Positions 34,034 through 47,024 of a DNA stretch of 64,000 nucleotides are shown here, piece after piece. Within the stretch, counting starts at the first letter, position 1; every line of letters begins with the position of its first letter. Below the pieces are notes generated by a model that saw only the letters and a program-made list of their open reading frames with translations, was not told the origin of the DNA and did not search any database. Source of the DNA: Macrotrachela quadricornifera (taxonomy: Eukaryota; Rotifera; Eurotatoria; Philodinida; Philodinidae). The translations under genes and the position numbers were made by a program. The DNA is taken from the NCBI GenBank assembly GCA_022393335.1, contig JAJEKB010020951.1, positions 197,606-261,605 on the forward strand, given 5' to 3'.

Positions 34034-34379
34034 CATCCTATTCCATGATGTTGAACATTAGCGGAACCAGTTCCGCCTAGGATCTAGTTACATCCGATTC
34101 CGGAAACAGATATTAACATAAGACGATTAAAATTCCGCCATCAGAAGGAATTCCTAGGAATTCCTTCTGATTCCGGAATCATATATGTATTTGTCTTTAT
34201 CGTATGCTTCTAAGTTATCATAGTGAACGGATCCGGAATCAGATGGAATTCCTAGGAATTCCTTCCAATTCCGGAATTGATGGAACTAGTACCGATTCCG
34301 GAATCGCTTCTCAAACTTCATGTAATTTCGGAATCGGCGGAACTAGTACCCTAATGTTCAACATCGCGGAATAGGATGA
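34034..34379. mobile_element. palindrome-rich MITE
   Basis: Inverted ends: CATCCTATTCC then GATGTTGAACATTAG at the left, CTAATGTTCAACATC then GGAATAGGATG at the right. The interior holds two copies of the perfect palindrome GGAATTCCTAGGAATTCC (around 34147 and 34247) and several GATTCCGGAATC. No ORF; no clear target duplication. Confidence 0.8.
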
Positions 34380-34554
34380 CTGCTCATGCTAAAACAATGG
34401 GATATAATCATATTACCCAGCCGTATCAAAACACAAAAATATTATGTAAAGACGGTTAGCAACAAGTTCAAATCTTTTTGAAACTAATTTGTCCAACGAC
34501 CTATGCTAATTATAAAATGTCATGTGTCAAATAAAACTCTTAATGAGCTCTACT

Positions 34555-34934
34555 AAATAGTATAGGCATGCACCGAACCTTAACTGAGGTTCGTGTTCGA
34601 GACCGAACGATCAACGCTCGGGTTTCAATGCTATCTAACCGATTTAGATAGTGTTGAGTATTTGTGTAGCTGTCTTAGAGATTTTTTGAAGCATATAAAA
34701 GATTATATGAAGCACCGAACGGTTCGGATACTTTTGAACGTTGTAAAAATTTTTCTACGACGCCCATGGGTCTTTAGTTTTGGATTACTGTTTACATTGT
34801 TTGTAGGCCTTTCATAACCAGCCATGAAACCATTTCTTTTGACTTACCATTATCTCTTTTATAAAGTAACTCAAAAATGACTGAACTCAACACCGAATCC
34901 GAATGTTTGGATTCAGTGCATCCCTAAATTAGGA
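34555..34934. mobile_element. hAT-type MITE, diverged second copy
   Basis: Element 34563-34926 begins TAGGCATGCACCGAACC and ends TTCAGTGCATCCCTA; its interior matches 27170-27310 in reverse complement (CCCATGGGT, GTAGGCCTTTCATAA, AAGTCAAAAGAAATGGTTTC read on the minus strand). Flanks AAATAGTA and AATTAGGA agree at 6 of 8 positions, an eroded 8-bp duplication. The ORF 34593-34817 is the repeat. Confidence 0.85.
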
Positions 34935-34958
34935 TATTATAATCTTATAATTAAACAA

Positions 34959-35111
34959 ATGAATCTATTTTCTTATTTAATAACTGATTGTTGGTTTAAA
35001 TCAGCAGAAGCTGATTTTATTCGTTTTAATTGTGTTCAATATTATATTGAAGAAACATTTCATAAAACTGATAAATATTCTAATCTTCAATGTGTAATTA
35101 ATAATATATAA
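34959..35111 (+). pseudogene. short coding-like relic (50 codons)
   Basis: Directly after the hAT-type MITE a frame from ATG 34959 reads MNLFSYLITDCWFKSAEADF followed by IRFNCVQYYIEE...CVINNI and stop, with codon use like the window's real genes. Too short to identify. It may be an exon or a gene end cut off by the element. Confidence 0.3.
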
Positions 35112-35277
35112 AAATTATTGAGCATGAAGAAAAAATATTAATCATTGTTTTACACTAAAAGTAATATGTAGATCGAAAATTCGTACGTATATCTGAAGTG
35201 AAAAAAACTCTTTTTTACACATTGAAGAACAGTTTAATATTCATAACCAATTAAAAACAATATTTTAAATACATGCA

Positions 35278-37675
35278 ATATCCTAGGTCGAGCAAAATGG
35301 ACCCGTATACGGAGTAGCTGCCTAATTCGAGTTCCAATATAAATGAAATTTTCGAATATTCTTAATTATTATTTATAATTTTTAGTTCACGGGGGCCTTG
35401 TGTTAATATAGCCAAAAGGTCAAAAAACTAAAGTTTCTTATAATTGTAATTTATAATTTGTAATTAATAATTCATAAGGGGCTTATCTTGAAGTAGCCAA
35501 AAAGCCAAACTTTTATATATCTATAGTTTATAATTTGTAAAGGCTTATGCTACAATCGAAATTTGTTAATGTATATTTTGGTTGTTCGCTGTACCATTTA
35601 ACGAACATTAATTTGCAAAAGACAATAGAAAAAGTTGATATTGTGAAAATCTTACCCAAAAGCGTTTCACCTCATTCACAGATACCAGAAGTATGTATCA
35701 TTCTAGCGTTTTTATTCATCGAAAAAATCTTTTTATTGCTAGGGCCCGAATGTTTGGGAAATACACGCTATCTTCTTGGTTCGTATATAGAAACTAATCA
35801 GCGACATACTTCAAATTCGTTTTCGTGAAGTAACAAATCAATGAGTAAAAAATTTTGAAAATTTTTCAATGTGGAATAACTGAACATTCAAGATGAATGA
35901 ATTACGATATAGAAAAAAACTTTCATTAATTATTTCTGCATATGTTTCTATATATTTCATTCTGAATATTGGTCGTTATTCTTTTCCTACGAGGCGTCAC
36001 CACTTATTTTATACTAGGAAAAATCATATGAACATGAAATATAAAGACTAGGAAACAATAAGGAGTCAAACCAGAGAAAGCCAAAATATAAGAAGTGCAT
36101 AACCCGATTATATCACTTATTACGTGACTGATTTGAATAATACCATGTACAGAAAAAAAGATTACTCTTCCGGATTTTCAACTTCGTTCATTAATTTTGT
36201 CTCATCATTTTACGATTCTGTAAGCTTCTGTATTATTCTTGGGTGATCCTCTGTTCGGAGTGCTCTCCGATTACTGTATCCAATTCATCACGTTCTTGGG
36301 TGGTGCGAAGCCCCATGTGGACATTTGCATCAGACCCAATTTCGACACACTTTCAGGAGGATCGATGGCACGCGCGAGCTTTGGCTTTCATTTAGATTTC
36401 ATTAAACCCTCATCCGCAACCATAGCATCTATAGGCTTACCCTCCAGTCCAAATTTGGTGGAATTCCAAACTGACATTGAAACGTAGACTGTGATGATTC
36501 AGCTTCGGTTCTCCGCCACCCTCAGCTATTAGTCTGCGGTGAGCGTTTTGATAGTTATATTATCGACAGAATTTGGCCCTGGGGAATGGAAATTGAAACT
36601 GGAAATATGTAACTAAAATTTTCTAGTTTTATCCATTGTTGAATTGAACTCAAATTTTGAGTTTCGCCTCTTTAAATAAAAAAACCAACATGTGTAAGAA
36701 AGCTTTGCATACCAGTGTACAGGGAGATGCACATGCATCTACTGAAGATCGTAATTCACCGATTGGCCGAGTTTTTGCCAAGATGCGCACATATGCACTA
36801 TTTTCCTAAATTTCGATTACTGACGAAGCAAGAAATGGAAATTAATCTTGTTTACAATTACTGCAGAGTTCAAAAGTAATCACAACATAATCATACATTC
36901 TGAAAACCATGACAATTTATAGAGTACGCATAATTCCAATTTACAAATGAAATTGTCCAAAAAAAGCTACACTGCAACATTGAACGCAAAAGATAAACTA
37001 TTTTCAAATTAAATATTTACAAATAAAAATTTTATCTTTTATTTTCCTTGCTAAATTTATATAAATGTCTCAGCTAACACCATAAACTTCCAATTCGAAT
37101 TCGCACACCTATATAAATTTAAGAACATAGGCCAAACAAAAAATTTTCCAAATCTAAATTTCTAATTACAATTCAACCACCGATGCAAATTAAATAAAAC
37201 AGCGAAAAAGCGACCGTCTCTAAACCATAAATTTATAAATCGTGGCATCCAGCACGTCCTTCATGGCACCCTCACGCAGGCACGCGCCCCTTGTTCTTCG
37301 CGGTAGCCTTACGCCGTGACGGATATCCTGAATTATAAATTAATAATTAAAAGAAATTTTATCTTTTTTTTTGCTAAGGAAGAGATAGTGCAATTTTTAA
37401 AATTATTTTTGAACTGATACAGTGCAGCTCATGGCCCATTTATAATCGAACTCGAGGTAGTCATCTCATGTAGCGAGACAGAGTCAACAATAACACGTTA
37501 AATTATAATTTTTAAAAACTTCGGCTTTTTGGCGATTCAGCTTAAAATTGTTTACTCTTTTCATTTATTTTCGAAGTTATATTAAACTGTAAAGGTGTCA
37601 CTTATATTCGAACTCGAATTAGGCAACTCATAGATATACGATCCATATACTGTCCGTTATGATCAACCTAGGATT
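35278..37675. mobile_element. candidate 2.4-kb element with CCTAGGT ends
   Basis: Left end 35278-35365 (ATATCCTAGGTCGAGCAAAA ... GCCTAATTCGAGTTCCAATA) matches the reverse of the right end 37600-37675 (TATTCGAACTCGAATTAGGC ... TGATCAACCTAGGATTT). Subterminal AGCCAAAAAGCC(A/G)AA blocks are also inverted (35495 against 37525). The interior (36230-36560) is a GC-richer island with open frames on both strands; no transposase recognised. ORFs 35547-35828 and 36239-36487 unassigned. Confidence 0.55.
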
Positions 37676-38274
37676 TTTCTGTAATATTGTTTTCTTCTGG
37701 AATAAAAATTTATTTCTCAAATAATTTAAATGATCTATTTAGAATTAAAATAAACTTTTCTTTTAGGGATTTTTTATAGGACAATACATTTGTATAATGC
37801 CAAATTGTCTTCGAGCGGTAATTAGTAATAGGACCAACGAAAACTGTATCTTTGTCAGATCGTTTATTTGAAAATCTTTTCCGATTGCTCATTCTAGATG
37901 AATTTATCGAATCATACAATAATTGAAGTTAATTATATATTATTTCGTTTTCTGATTCGTAAAATGTAATTTTTTTGCATTCTCAGGTGGACTAATTCGA
38001 GAGTCGGATCCGATAACGAATGCGACAAAATTCTGGCGACGGACTCACATCGGATTTGTTCACCTGGGAATTGTTATTTGATGAATAACTCAGTATTTAC
38101 AATGTTTATTTAGGAAATTAAAAAATTTAATCTCAAATTTGAAATTTTATTTTGTTATTAAAACCAATAACCTCCACAACTACATAAATTTAAATAGAAA
38201 ATTTATCTTATTCTATACAACAAATCTTTCTTCATCTTGCTATTTTTTTATTGATGAATGATTAGACGAATCAT
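37676..38274. other. intergenic
   Basis: A 69-aa minus ORF (37710-37919, basic: MSNRKRFSNKRSDKDTVFVG) is too short to identify. Otherwise AT-rich sequence. Confidence 0.45.
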
Positions 38275-38906
38275 CCCATATAAAAAAAAAGCATAAAAAG
38301 CCAATTAAAATCGATTTTTTTGAAAAATCATGAATAATCGATTAAATGAGACAATTTTTGATTATTTTTAACGCAATAGTTTATTTTAATTGATTTCTTA
38401 AGGATAAATCGATTTTAATTGATGAAACAATACGACCTAACAGATTTTAATCAATTTCTAAAATGTAATGGGTTTTAATCGATAAATTATATGACGTAAT
38501 AAATTTTAATCGATTTCTTCAATATAAGGGACGTCCCAGGAATAATAGTGGAGAAATATTCAAAATACTAAGAGGTTCATTATTCCTGGAACACCTTTTA
38601 AATTCGATTTTAATCGATTTTTGCAATTGCGCTATCTCAATGTTGAATAATTTATATAGGGGTTTCAACTTTATCGTGTATGTTAGGTTTTAGCTCATTG
38701 GTAAGTTCACAATTTATGAATATAAAAAAAATCAAATGTTTAGATTCAAATTCAGTTAAAAATAATTTTCATGTAAAATGTTATTAAACGTGATTAAAAT
38801 AAAAGAAAAGATTACAATCGATTAACAGTCAATCATGGATCAAAAAATCAATTAATATATGATAACAAATTAAAATCGAGTTTTCATATGGGCTTTTTTA
38901 TATGGG
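38275..38906. mobile_element. MITE with CCCATATAAAAAAGCC ends and internal TTTTAATCGAT iterations
   Basis: Starts CCCATATAAAAAAAAAGC and ends GGGCTTTTTTATATGGG. 38385-38525 contains at least five alternating ~30-bp units each starting TTTTAAT(C/T)GAT. A tiny palindromic insert lies at about 38528-38600 (CCCAGGAATAAT ... ATTATTCCTGG). No ORF. Confidence 0.75.
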
Positions 38907-41293
38907 TAATGATTGAGCTCATCTTCCTTGAAGAGAACTAAGTGACGTAAAAAATAAGCACTACTTTCACTTCTTTTCACTCATAAATGTCAGTAGATAA
39001 TAATAATTAGCCCGTTTCTATCAAGTGAATAGTTCACAAAAAAAATATTTCATACTCTCATATAAGCATTAGATATTTTCCTAGATTATAAACTCAGTTT
39101 AATCTTTTTCTAAAAGATTTATTTTACTTCTGAGCAGGGTCTTTTAGTAGATTATGGCACGTAGTATATTTAAAATATTGTATAATAATAACATAAATTA
39201 TAGATAAATATAGTTTCTATATATGGCATTCTATTGAAAATGACAGGTTATTTTAATTTATAGTTCAATAAATTACAGAAAGAACATAATTTATATTTTC
39301 CTACATATAATATTATGTAAAATAGAATGATTTATTTTACTTTTAATCTGATAAAATACAAAAAAAGAATATAATTTATATGTGTCAACAATATCAATTC
39401 TGTATAATTTGATTTGCCCAAAAATGAAATCAAGGTTAAATATAAATAGTCATTGTTATATATTATTGATAATAATCATTTAAACCGCTTGCACTTGATC
39501 AAAGTCATTCAGTGCATATTATTTTTTATTATTTTCAACCACTATATAAATTACCTATCCAACATTTTTATTCACAGGTTATACCTTGCAATTATCAGTA
39601 ATATTCAATCGTTGACACTCAACATATCCAAAATCTTACCAGTTTTTGCTAAAGATATGTGCATCAGGTAAACTATTATTAAATATACCTTTTTATGTTC
39701 CAAATGCTTCAGCACAGATAAAATGTATAATTTTGATTATTTCAAAAGATATACCCTGAGAAATCTCATCGAGTTAAGTTTATGATTCTTTTATAAAATT
39801 CAAAATGAAGTACTGTGTCGTGATGGTGAAATATCTCATTATCCTGAGAGAAACACGAATGAAAATAATGTTAAAAAATAGGCTTCTTTTTGTTTCGAAC
39901 AAAACTTTTCATGATATTATCATTTGAAATAAAAAAAAATCATCAAACTAACTTAATGAGATTATTCGAGATGATCTTCGTAGGGCGTCTTTAACAAAAA
40001 AAAACCAAGATTATACGTTTTATCTGCACTGAAGTATTTGGAAAATATTAGATGTCGTTTTACTTACTAACGATATTTTTCCAGTATGAAAGATGTCAAT
40101 ATTAATAAATTGTAAAAAGAAAAGAATCGCACATTTATTTAGATAATCATATTGTATAATTATTTAATAAGATTTTAATATTCTACTCTATGATCCAATT
40201 CAATCTGTTGGATTTCGATCGAATCTTATTTTATACTGTATTAAGTCTATTTTAGTCTCCACCTTACATAAATAGCATAATAATATGACATTTTATTATA
40301 TGTAACATTTTTCATTTACTCAAGTAAATAGATTATTACTTTTATTCGTATTTTGCGACTTTTTTCAATTCAACAAAGTTCGGTGACATTTTACATGTAA
40401 GATATTATTCTTATATTTGTCAGATGAATAAAAAAAAAGTATGAGAACAGAAAAAAACGAATATTAAAGAGAAGACAAATATATTTAATGATCTGTTAAA
40501 GTTCAATGAATATGATTGTGTATCGTATTAAAAACATTAATCAAAAATATATGTAGTTCATTTATAAAAGTATAAAGAAAAAACAAAAATAGGGAAATCT
40601 TTTGTTATTATAAGCATGATTTTATTTCTAGAAAACTAGACATAATTTCTAAAGAATATGCGTCATTTATTGCTGTTCTTTACATTTTCTTTTCTAATAG
40701 GAAGGTATAAAGGTCATGACGGATATTAATGGATAAATAACTATTTACGCTCATACTCGATTAACATTGAAATCAGTTCCTTTTTTCACTTAATGAAATT
40801 TTGATGGTACATATTGATGTATGAATTATTCTATTAGTCTGGCATCTCAGTAGGAATTTAATCTACTTTTCTATTTGACTTATTCATATCTCATGGGGTA
40901 TTTGTAAGATATCATATTTTTTTTAATCGAATGAAGGTAGATACAATTACAAACTGAGTTAGAATTGCTTGTCGTATTGAGAAGACCAATGCATGTATTG
41001 AGTGAGAATAATCGACTGTGACACAACAGTTTGGGTGTGCTTCTCAAAAACTGATCTCAGTCTAGAGGCATGGAAATTGTATAAAATTTTTCTGATATGT
41101 TAAGACTATAATAGAGAGACTACAATAAAATTTGTAGCTCTTGTCATGACATTTCAGAGATGTATTTGATGAAGTAAAAGTAAAAAATATCTCACTTTTT
41201 TAAAAAGAAACAAACCTAAAGAAGTTCGTGCTACGAGATTTTTATTTTCAAATTATGAACATTTACTGAATTTTTAGTTTATTATAAGATATT
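38907..41293. other. gene-poor AT-rich stretch
   Basis: 2.4 kb with stops in all frames; ORF 39453-39671 is low-complexity chance. No repeats with clear ends seen. Confidence 0.6.
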
Positions 41294-41479
41294 ATGAGAA
41301 AATTTGAAATCAAGAATTTTCGTTTGATAATTTCGCTAATAGTTGGTCACATATTCCTTATTATATACTTCTCTAGCAATAAGCAGAGAAAATTAATGAA
41401 TGCTATATTGTTGGTTGAAGAGTATTTTGTCAACAAGACATTTTATCGAAAACAATTATATCTATGGGTTAGTGCGACG

Positions 41480-42845
41480 AAATTCCCCCCCCCCCCCCCC
41501 CAGTTGTTTAAGTCCTTTAGGTCCCATCTTTTGACGATAGACAGGCCTGAATAAGGTATGAAAAATTTCAAGAAGATTCATGCGCTCGCCCCTTTCTTTC
41601 CGAGATATCGAATTTTCAAGATGCATACGAAAAGAGACCGAAATAAAAAATGATCGTTTTTGGAGAGTATTCAGATGAATATTTTTTTAAGCTTTACGCA
41701 ATACACTAGAGAAGAATGATTGATGAAATCGAATGATACACTATCGATTATTTTTTCGTTTTTCTCGCTAGCATACCAATATGTCTGGTTGATAAATGTA
41801 GCATGCTCGTGTTTTTTGTTTACGTTTCTCTAATTTCTTTCTTCCCTTGTTTTCTCTTTCATGTCGAATTCGTGTTACGAGGTCGTTTTTCCCTTCATCC
41901 GATTCTATACGATATACAAGCAACCGCCACCACGACTATCACAAATCGTGTATGTTAAATATTCGATCTGTTGTGTGGCGTGCTAGAATCGATTACTAGC
42001 AGTCACTCCCACACCATCGAAATCGAAACAACTCCCAATCATGAATTAGTCAATGGCGAAGATACAGCTGAGGAAACATAGGTTCCCAACTGGAATGATG
42101 AGGATGAAAATGAAGAGAAGCGTTATGCAGACAATTTTCACTCGATTACATGATCAAGACAGTCAATTTCTATGACGAAATTAATCCACAAACTGGATAA
42201 TGTAAAAGATGGTGAGAGACATTGAAAAATCACTTCCGACGTATCCCTCATCAAATCTATCTCATTCGCTTTCGCCATTATCTTGAAAAACATGGGACGA
42301 CGTAACAGAAGTTGGATAAAATTGATGATCATGTATATTCTTCCTTTATCACTTAGTCGTCGCAAACAGTTTCTATATATCTCGGATTATTGGGCAGAAG
42401 AGACATTTTTTCTGCTCTAGCTTTTTGTCCGATGATTCAATACGCTTGATACGCCAGTGGCTACATGGACAATCATCCAGGATCCTTTAAAACTGTGGCC
42501 CAAGTCTGTTTTTCCTTCATGCAATACAGCTCCTTTTATCTTCTACAACTTTCATTGATTCACTCTTGTGAGGAATTTTCTAGTGTATAACGTTATCAGA
42601 ACAGGTTGCATAAGTAGTGCGCGAAACTTTAAAAAATTTTAATCTAAAAACTCTTCAAAAGCGATCATATTTTATTTCGGTTCCTTCTCATATGCATCTT
42701 GAAAATTCGATATCTTGAGAATAAAAGCGCGAGTGCATGAATCCTCTTGAGATTTTTCATACCTTATTGAGGTCTACCTATCACCAAAAGGTGGGACCTG
42801 AAGGACTTGAACATTTCGGGAAGTTTTCTCATAAGTCCGAGTTGC
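41480..42845. mobile_element. ~1.4-kb transposon relic with ~230-bp inverted ends
   Basis: 41500-41716 and 42605-42835 are inverted copies (AAGTCCTTTAGGTCCCA versus reverse of TGGGACCTGAAGGACTT; GATATCGAATTTTCAAGATG shared exactly in reverse). The interior 41985-42540 looks like decayed coding DNA on + : TIEIETTPNHELVNGEDTAE, then WNDEDENEEKRYADNF, and in another frame RIPHQIYLIRFRHYLEKHGT, with several stops. This suggests a dead transposase; superfamily not determined. A C17 run lies at 41485-41501, just at the left end. Confidence 0.65.
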
Positions 42846-43160
42846 TATTCTTTGAATTACCCTTACTATATTTCATGTGCTTAATTGTTGAAAAGATCAG
42901 AAAACAAATACTCCCACATACCTGTCGTTAGCATCCCTGCATCACATATGGATACTAGTAGCACCTGCATCCAGTACGAAAGCAATTTTGAATTCATCTC
43001 AGCCTTTTTCGCTAAAAAATATTCCATAATCAGACAAGCTGTACCAAAGCTTCCTTGATTATGCTGCTTTCTTTTTTACAGACTATATCAACTAAGATTG
43101 CTACTTATTATAAACAATTCTTACTTTATATTTATCTATTATTCCATTGAATACCTATAG
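42846..43160. other. upstream region of the receptor gene
   Basis: About 315 bp between the transposon relic and the receptor start; no gene or repeat recognised. Any promoter lies here. Confidence 0.4.
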
Positions 43161-45846
43161 ATGATGTTACTTTTAAAGCAGCAAATAATTTTCTCCTTAT
43201 ATCTTATTTATCATGTTCAAACGTTTCCATCATCGTTAACATTGGGATTTCTTGGTCCTACGAATTTACCGAATAGTAATACACAAGCTGGTGGACATCC
43301 AGCATTATTTGCATTTAAATTAGCTATCCGCGACATTAACAATCGCTCTGATATCTTACCTCATACAAACTTGAACTTTGTTAGTAATAATACAAACTCC
43401 GATATTGGCACCAGTATAATAGATGCATTCTGGCAATGTGTATATGGAAATGTTATAGGTCTTGTTGGTGAATATATTTCGGTCGTATCACAGGTAAAAA
43501 AACTAATACATATGTCAAATAATATTTCTTCTATCTAACGATATAAATTTAGTCTGTTCAATATGTGAGTCGTTATTATAAAGTTCCACAGATTTCTTAT
43601 GGTTCGACATCAACAGAATTTACAGAATTTCATTCAACTCGTTATCCATATTTTCTACGTACAACACCAAATCAGATTTTAGAATCAAAACTGTTAGCAC
43701 ATTTGATAACAAGTCAAGGTTGGAAAAATATTGCCGTTATCTATACAACTGATACACAGACGTATCACAGTGTTCAATTGTTTTATGCACTTGCACGAAT
43801 AATGAATATAACAATTTTAGCATCAGCATCGTTTGCGAGTGGTATTACGAATATAACGACACAAATGAAAACTATAAAACAATCTCAAGCCCGAATTATT
43901 CTCTTCATTGGAACAATAATCGATCAACAAGTAGTGATTGATAATAGTTTGATAGAAGGTCTCACTGGTCCTGGGTATCAATGGATTGGACTACATGCTA
44001 GTATGTACAAGGCATTATATCTTAATTCAACTGGTGGAGTGATTCAACATTATTATGAATGGTCACAAGGACTAATCGGTTTACAAAATTTTGCCGATGC
44101 TGATTCAGATGTTTATAGAGAATATGCTAAACGATGGTCTAGAGTACCTTATGATCCAGAAACATCGACAGTTGAATCCAATTCAATTTCTCCTATTGCT
44201 AATTTTGCCTATGATGCATGTTTTATGTTTGCCTATGCTTTGCATCATATGATTGAAGTATTACATTTAGACCCAATGAGAATGGAGAATCGTGAATTAT
44301 TCCTTGCAGTATTAAAAAATACCAGTTTTCTTGGTGTTAGTGGTTATGTAAGTGTGGATCAGAATGGAGATCGTCTAGCTCCATTTGATATTGTTAATTT
44401 TCAAGGCGATGAAATAATTAAAATTGGTTCAGTATCTGTTGATGGTCAAGTTAGTTATATACCACACATCAAAATTATGTATACTGGTAGTACTGAAACA
44501 AAACCACTGGATTTGCCAATTCGTCCCGTAATTAAAATCTCTCACTCGATTCTAATTTGTGTGATTGGAAGCAGTATTATGTGCACAATATTATCTCTAA
44601 CACTAATAACTTTCACATGCTTTTTCAATAAACATCCTGTAATAAAAGCATCGAGTTCAATATTTCTCATTCTAATGTTAATTGGTATCATAAGTCTGGC
44701 AATGTCAGTTATTCCACGCACATTAGAAAGTTATCATCAGTCGTTTCTACTATGTGTTAGTGAGCTTTGGCTAGCAAATATTGGTTATACGTTGATCATT
44801 GGAACATTACTTGTAAGTTTCAATAAATCATTTTTTGTATAAGTCTTTCTTTTTTGAATTCTTTATTTCTTCTCAATGTATTAGTTTTTAAAGATGATCG
44901 TTTGAAGAGTAATTCTTTCTATAACAGGTATATTTAGAAGAGCTTTCAGATTGAAGAAATTGATGTTTTTGAACCTGAATAATATCTGTGTATTTGGTAT
45001 AAAAACTATGAGTATCTATACAACGGGAGAAGTAGAGAAGGAAAAATGATGATGATTTCTTTCATGTTTAATGCGATTGTTATCTTAATAAGTTTTTAAT
45101 TTTCTAATTAGCTAAAAACATATCGTATATTAAAAATATTTCGCATGTCTCAACTTATTGTGAAATATCATCTGAAAGATCATTATTTATTAATTATACT
45201 ATTCGGTTTAATTATACTTGTATCAGCAATGTTAACAGGTCTTTGTGTTGGTGATCCGTTTTATCTTGAATTGTCACATTTCGATTTAATGAATGATTAT
45301 CAATATTGCACATCTAAATATCAGTTGACCGTGTATGTTCCACTTGTTTTAACGACACGATTTGCATTATTATTATTGACAACAATTTGTGCATATAAAA
45401 TTCGAAAAGTTCCTGATTTATTTAATGAAACGAGACAATTGGTATTTACAGTTTATAATTTATTCTTTTTATCTATTACATTACCTACAATTGATCTAAC
45501 AATGGGTCGTGGAAAAGATTTAGCAACACTTATTTATGGTATATGTACATTTATTATTTGTCTTCTAACTATGCTCATAATGTTCATACCAAAATTGATA
45601 TTGGTAATTAAGGTAACTGAACGTAGAAGAACGTCTAGTTCAACATTTATATTTAATCAAAATAATTCACCTACTTCTAATGACAACATTTATGGTGCAA
45701 CATCTTCAACAAAAACACATGAGTATTGTGAAAACATTTCTGTAGCGCGAAGAAAGAAAGAATTTTTTCCAAATTCGAATCACAATACTCTACGTCGTTC
45801 ATATTCATTACCATCAATTTATCTCAAAAAATTTATCTATGTTTAG
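43161..45846 (+). CDS. class C GPCR, GABA-B-receptor-like, 775 aa, 3 exons
   Basis: Exons 43161-43493, 43553-44812, 45112-45846 join in phase 0 (introns 59 and 299 nt, GTAAAA/TTTAG and GTAAGT/ATTAG). Residues 1-20: signal peptide. About 27-420: periplasmic-binding-type Venus-flytrap ligand domain (LGFLGPTNLP, GGHPALFAFKLAIRDINNRS, QISYGSTSTEF, YPYFLRTTPNQ, WKNIAVIYT, NFAYDACFMFAYALHHMIE). About 440-700: seven membrane helices of the 7tm_3 type (first at ILICVIGSSIMCTILSLTLI, with NKHPVIKASS in the first loop and LKTYRILKIF after helix 3). There is no Cys-rich linker between the two domains, as in GABA-B rather than metabotropic glutamate receptors. The 75-aa tail is Ser/Thr/Asn-rich. Expected at the plasma membrane, coupling a small ligand to a G protein; ligand unproven. 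Confidence 0.9.
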
Positions 45847-47024
45847 AATATTGTTGACAATATTGAACTAGAAATTAACAGAAACGATTGTTTTAGTATA
45901 TTGTAAAAATAATCACGATGAAAAAGAGTATGCAGTCTACATTATAAGTATCCCATCAAAGCTTCCAATAATTATCTAACACATTCCTTTAAAGAATTAT
46001 GCCAGAGAAAGTTTAAAAGTATCGTAATTGAATAACTTATCTACAATAGAAATTATTCCCAGATAGCCTATATGAAATGTCATCCGAAGTAGGCAAAAAA
46101 AAATACAATTTTATCTTATATTCTATTTTACATGTATGCTTATTCTATACCTACCTTTTCTCTTTTTACATCCTAAGATTAGTCAGATGTAGATGTAGAG
46201 ATGAGACGAGCTGAGATAAGCAGTTCACAGCGAACAATACTCTATCGGTATCGGTAGTAATCACTAATATCGGATTAAAAGTTTGATTGATTGAATGAAA
46301 TACATCATAGATGGAGTAATATAATGATGTTTTTTTTTTTGATCATTTGGCAAATACAACAAGATAAAAGTAAATAAATAAGACAATATTAAAATGATCA
46401 ATGTTTAATTTTAATTGTATGAAAATAATGGAGAATATGAAGAGAAATAATTCTAGATTCTATAATTAAATTTTGACGATGATCAAGTTACTGGTAATAA
46501 TCAAACAAACAGATAAAAATTTTCTTTCTCATAGATAAATTCAAACTTCTCCGTACAAGTATTTATATACATAGAATAATACGCACAATTCATTCGATTA
46601 TATACTCAATGAGCTTAAGGGATATTGTTTTGATGTTTAAACGATCACAACTACTGTTTCGTTGAAAAACGGTAACGATGCCGTTTTTCCCCCACAATTA
46701 GTGTTTTCAAGCATTATTCATAATCTTTTCCAATGCATGCCGTAGTAAATGCTTCAGATGCTCTACAAACCCTAGAACTTTCATCAAATTTAAAGAAATT
46801 TGCCGTATGGACTTGGTGATTTCTGGTAGATACACCCATATATAATAGTAATTTTTTTCTTTCAGTTTATTTTGTGAAAAACAAATGCACATATATGAAT
46901 ATCGAAATGAAATGTTAAAATAGGAAATATCATATGAACTAAGATCAATAAAAGGAAAGCATTGAACTATATATAAAGAATTACACTACAGCAATAATTT
47001 AAAAATGTGTTAGTATAAACCATA
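45847..47024. other. intergenic between receptor and VOC gene (convergent)
   Basis: AT-rich; no gene. ORF 46707-46892 (-) is short and unsupported. Both neighbours end towards this stretch. Confidence 0.55.

Noticed and set aside
41485..41501. C17 run as a biological signal
   Set aside because: Homopolymer length is error-prone; no associated motif.
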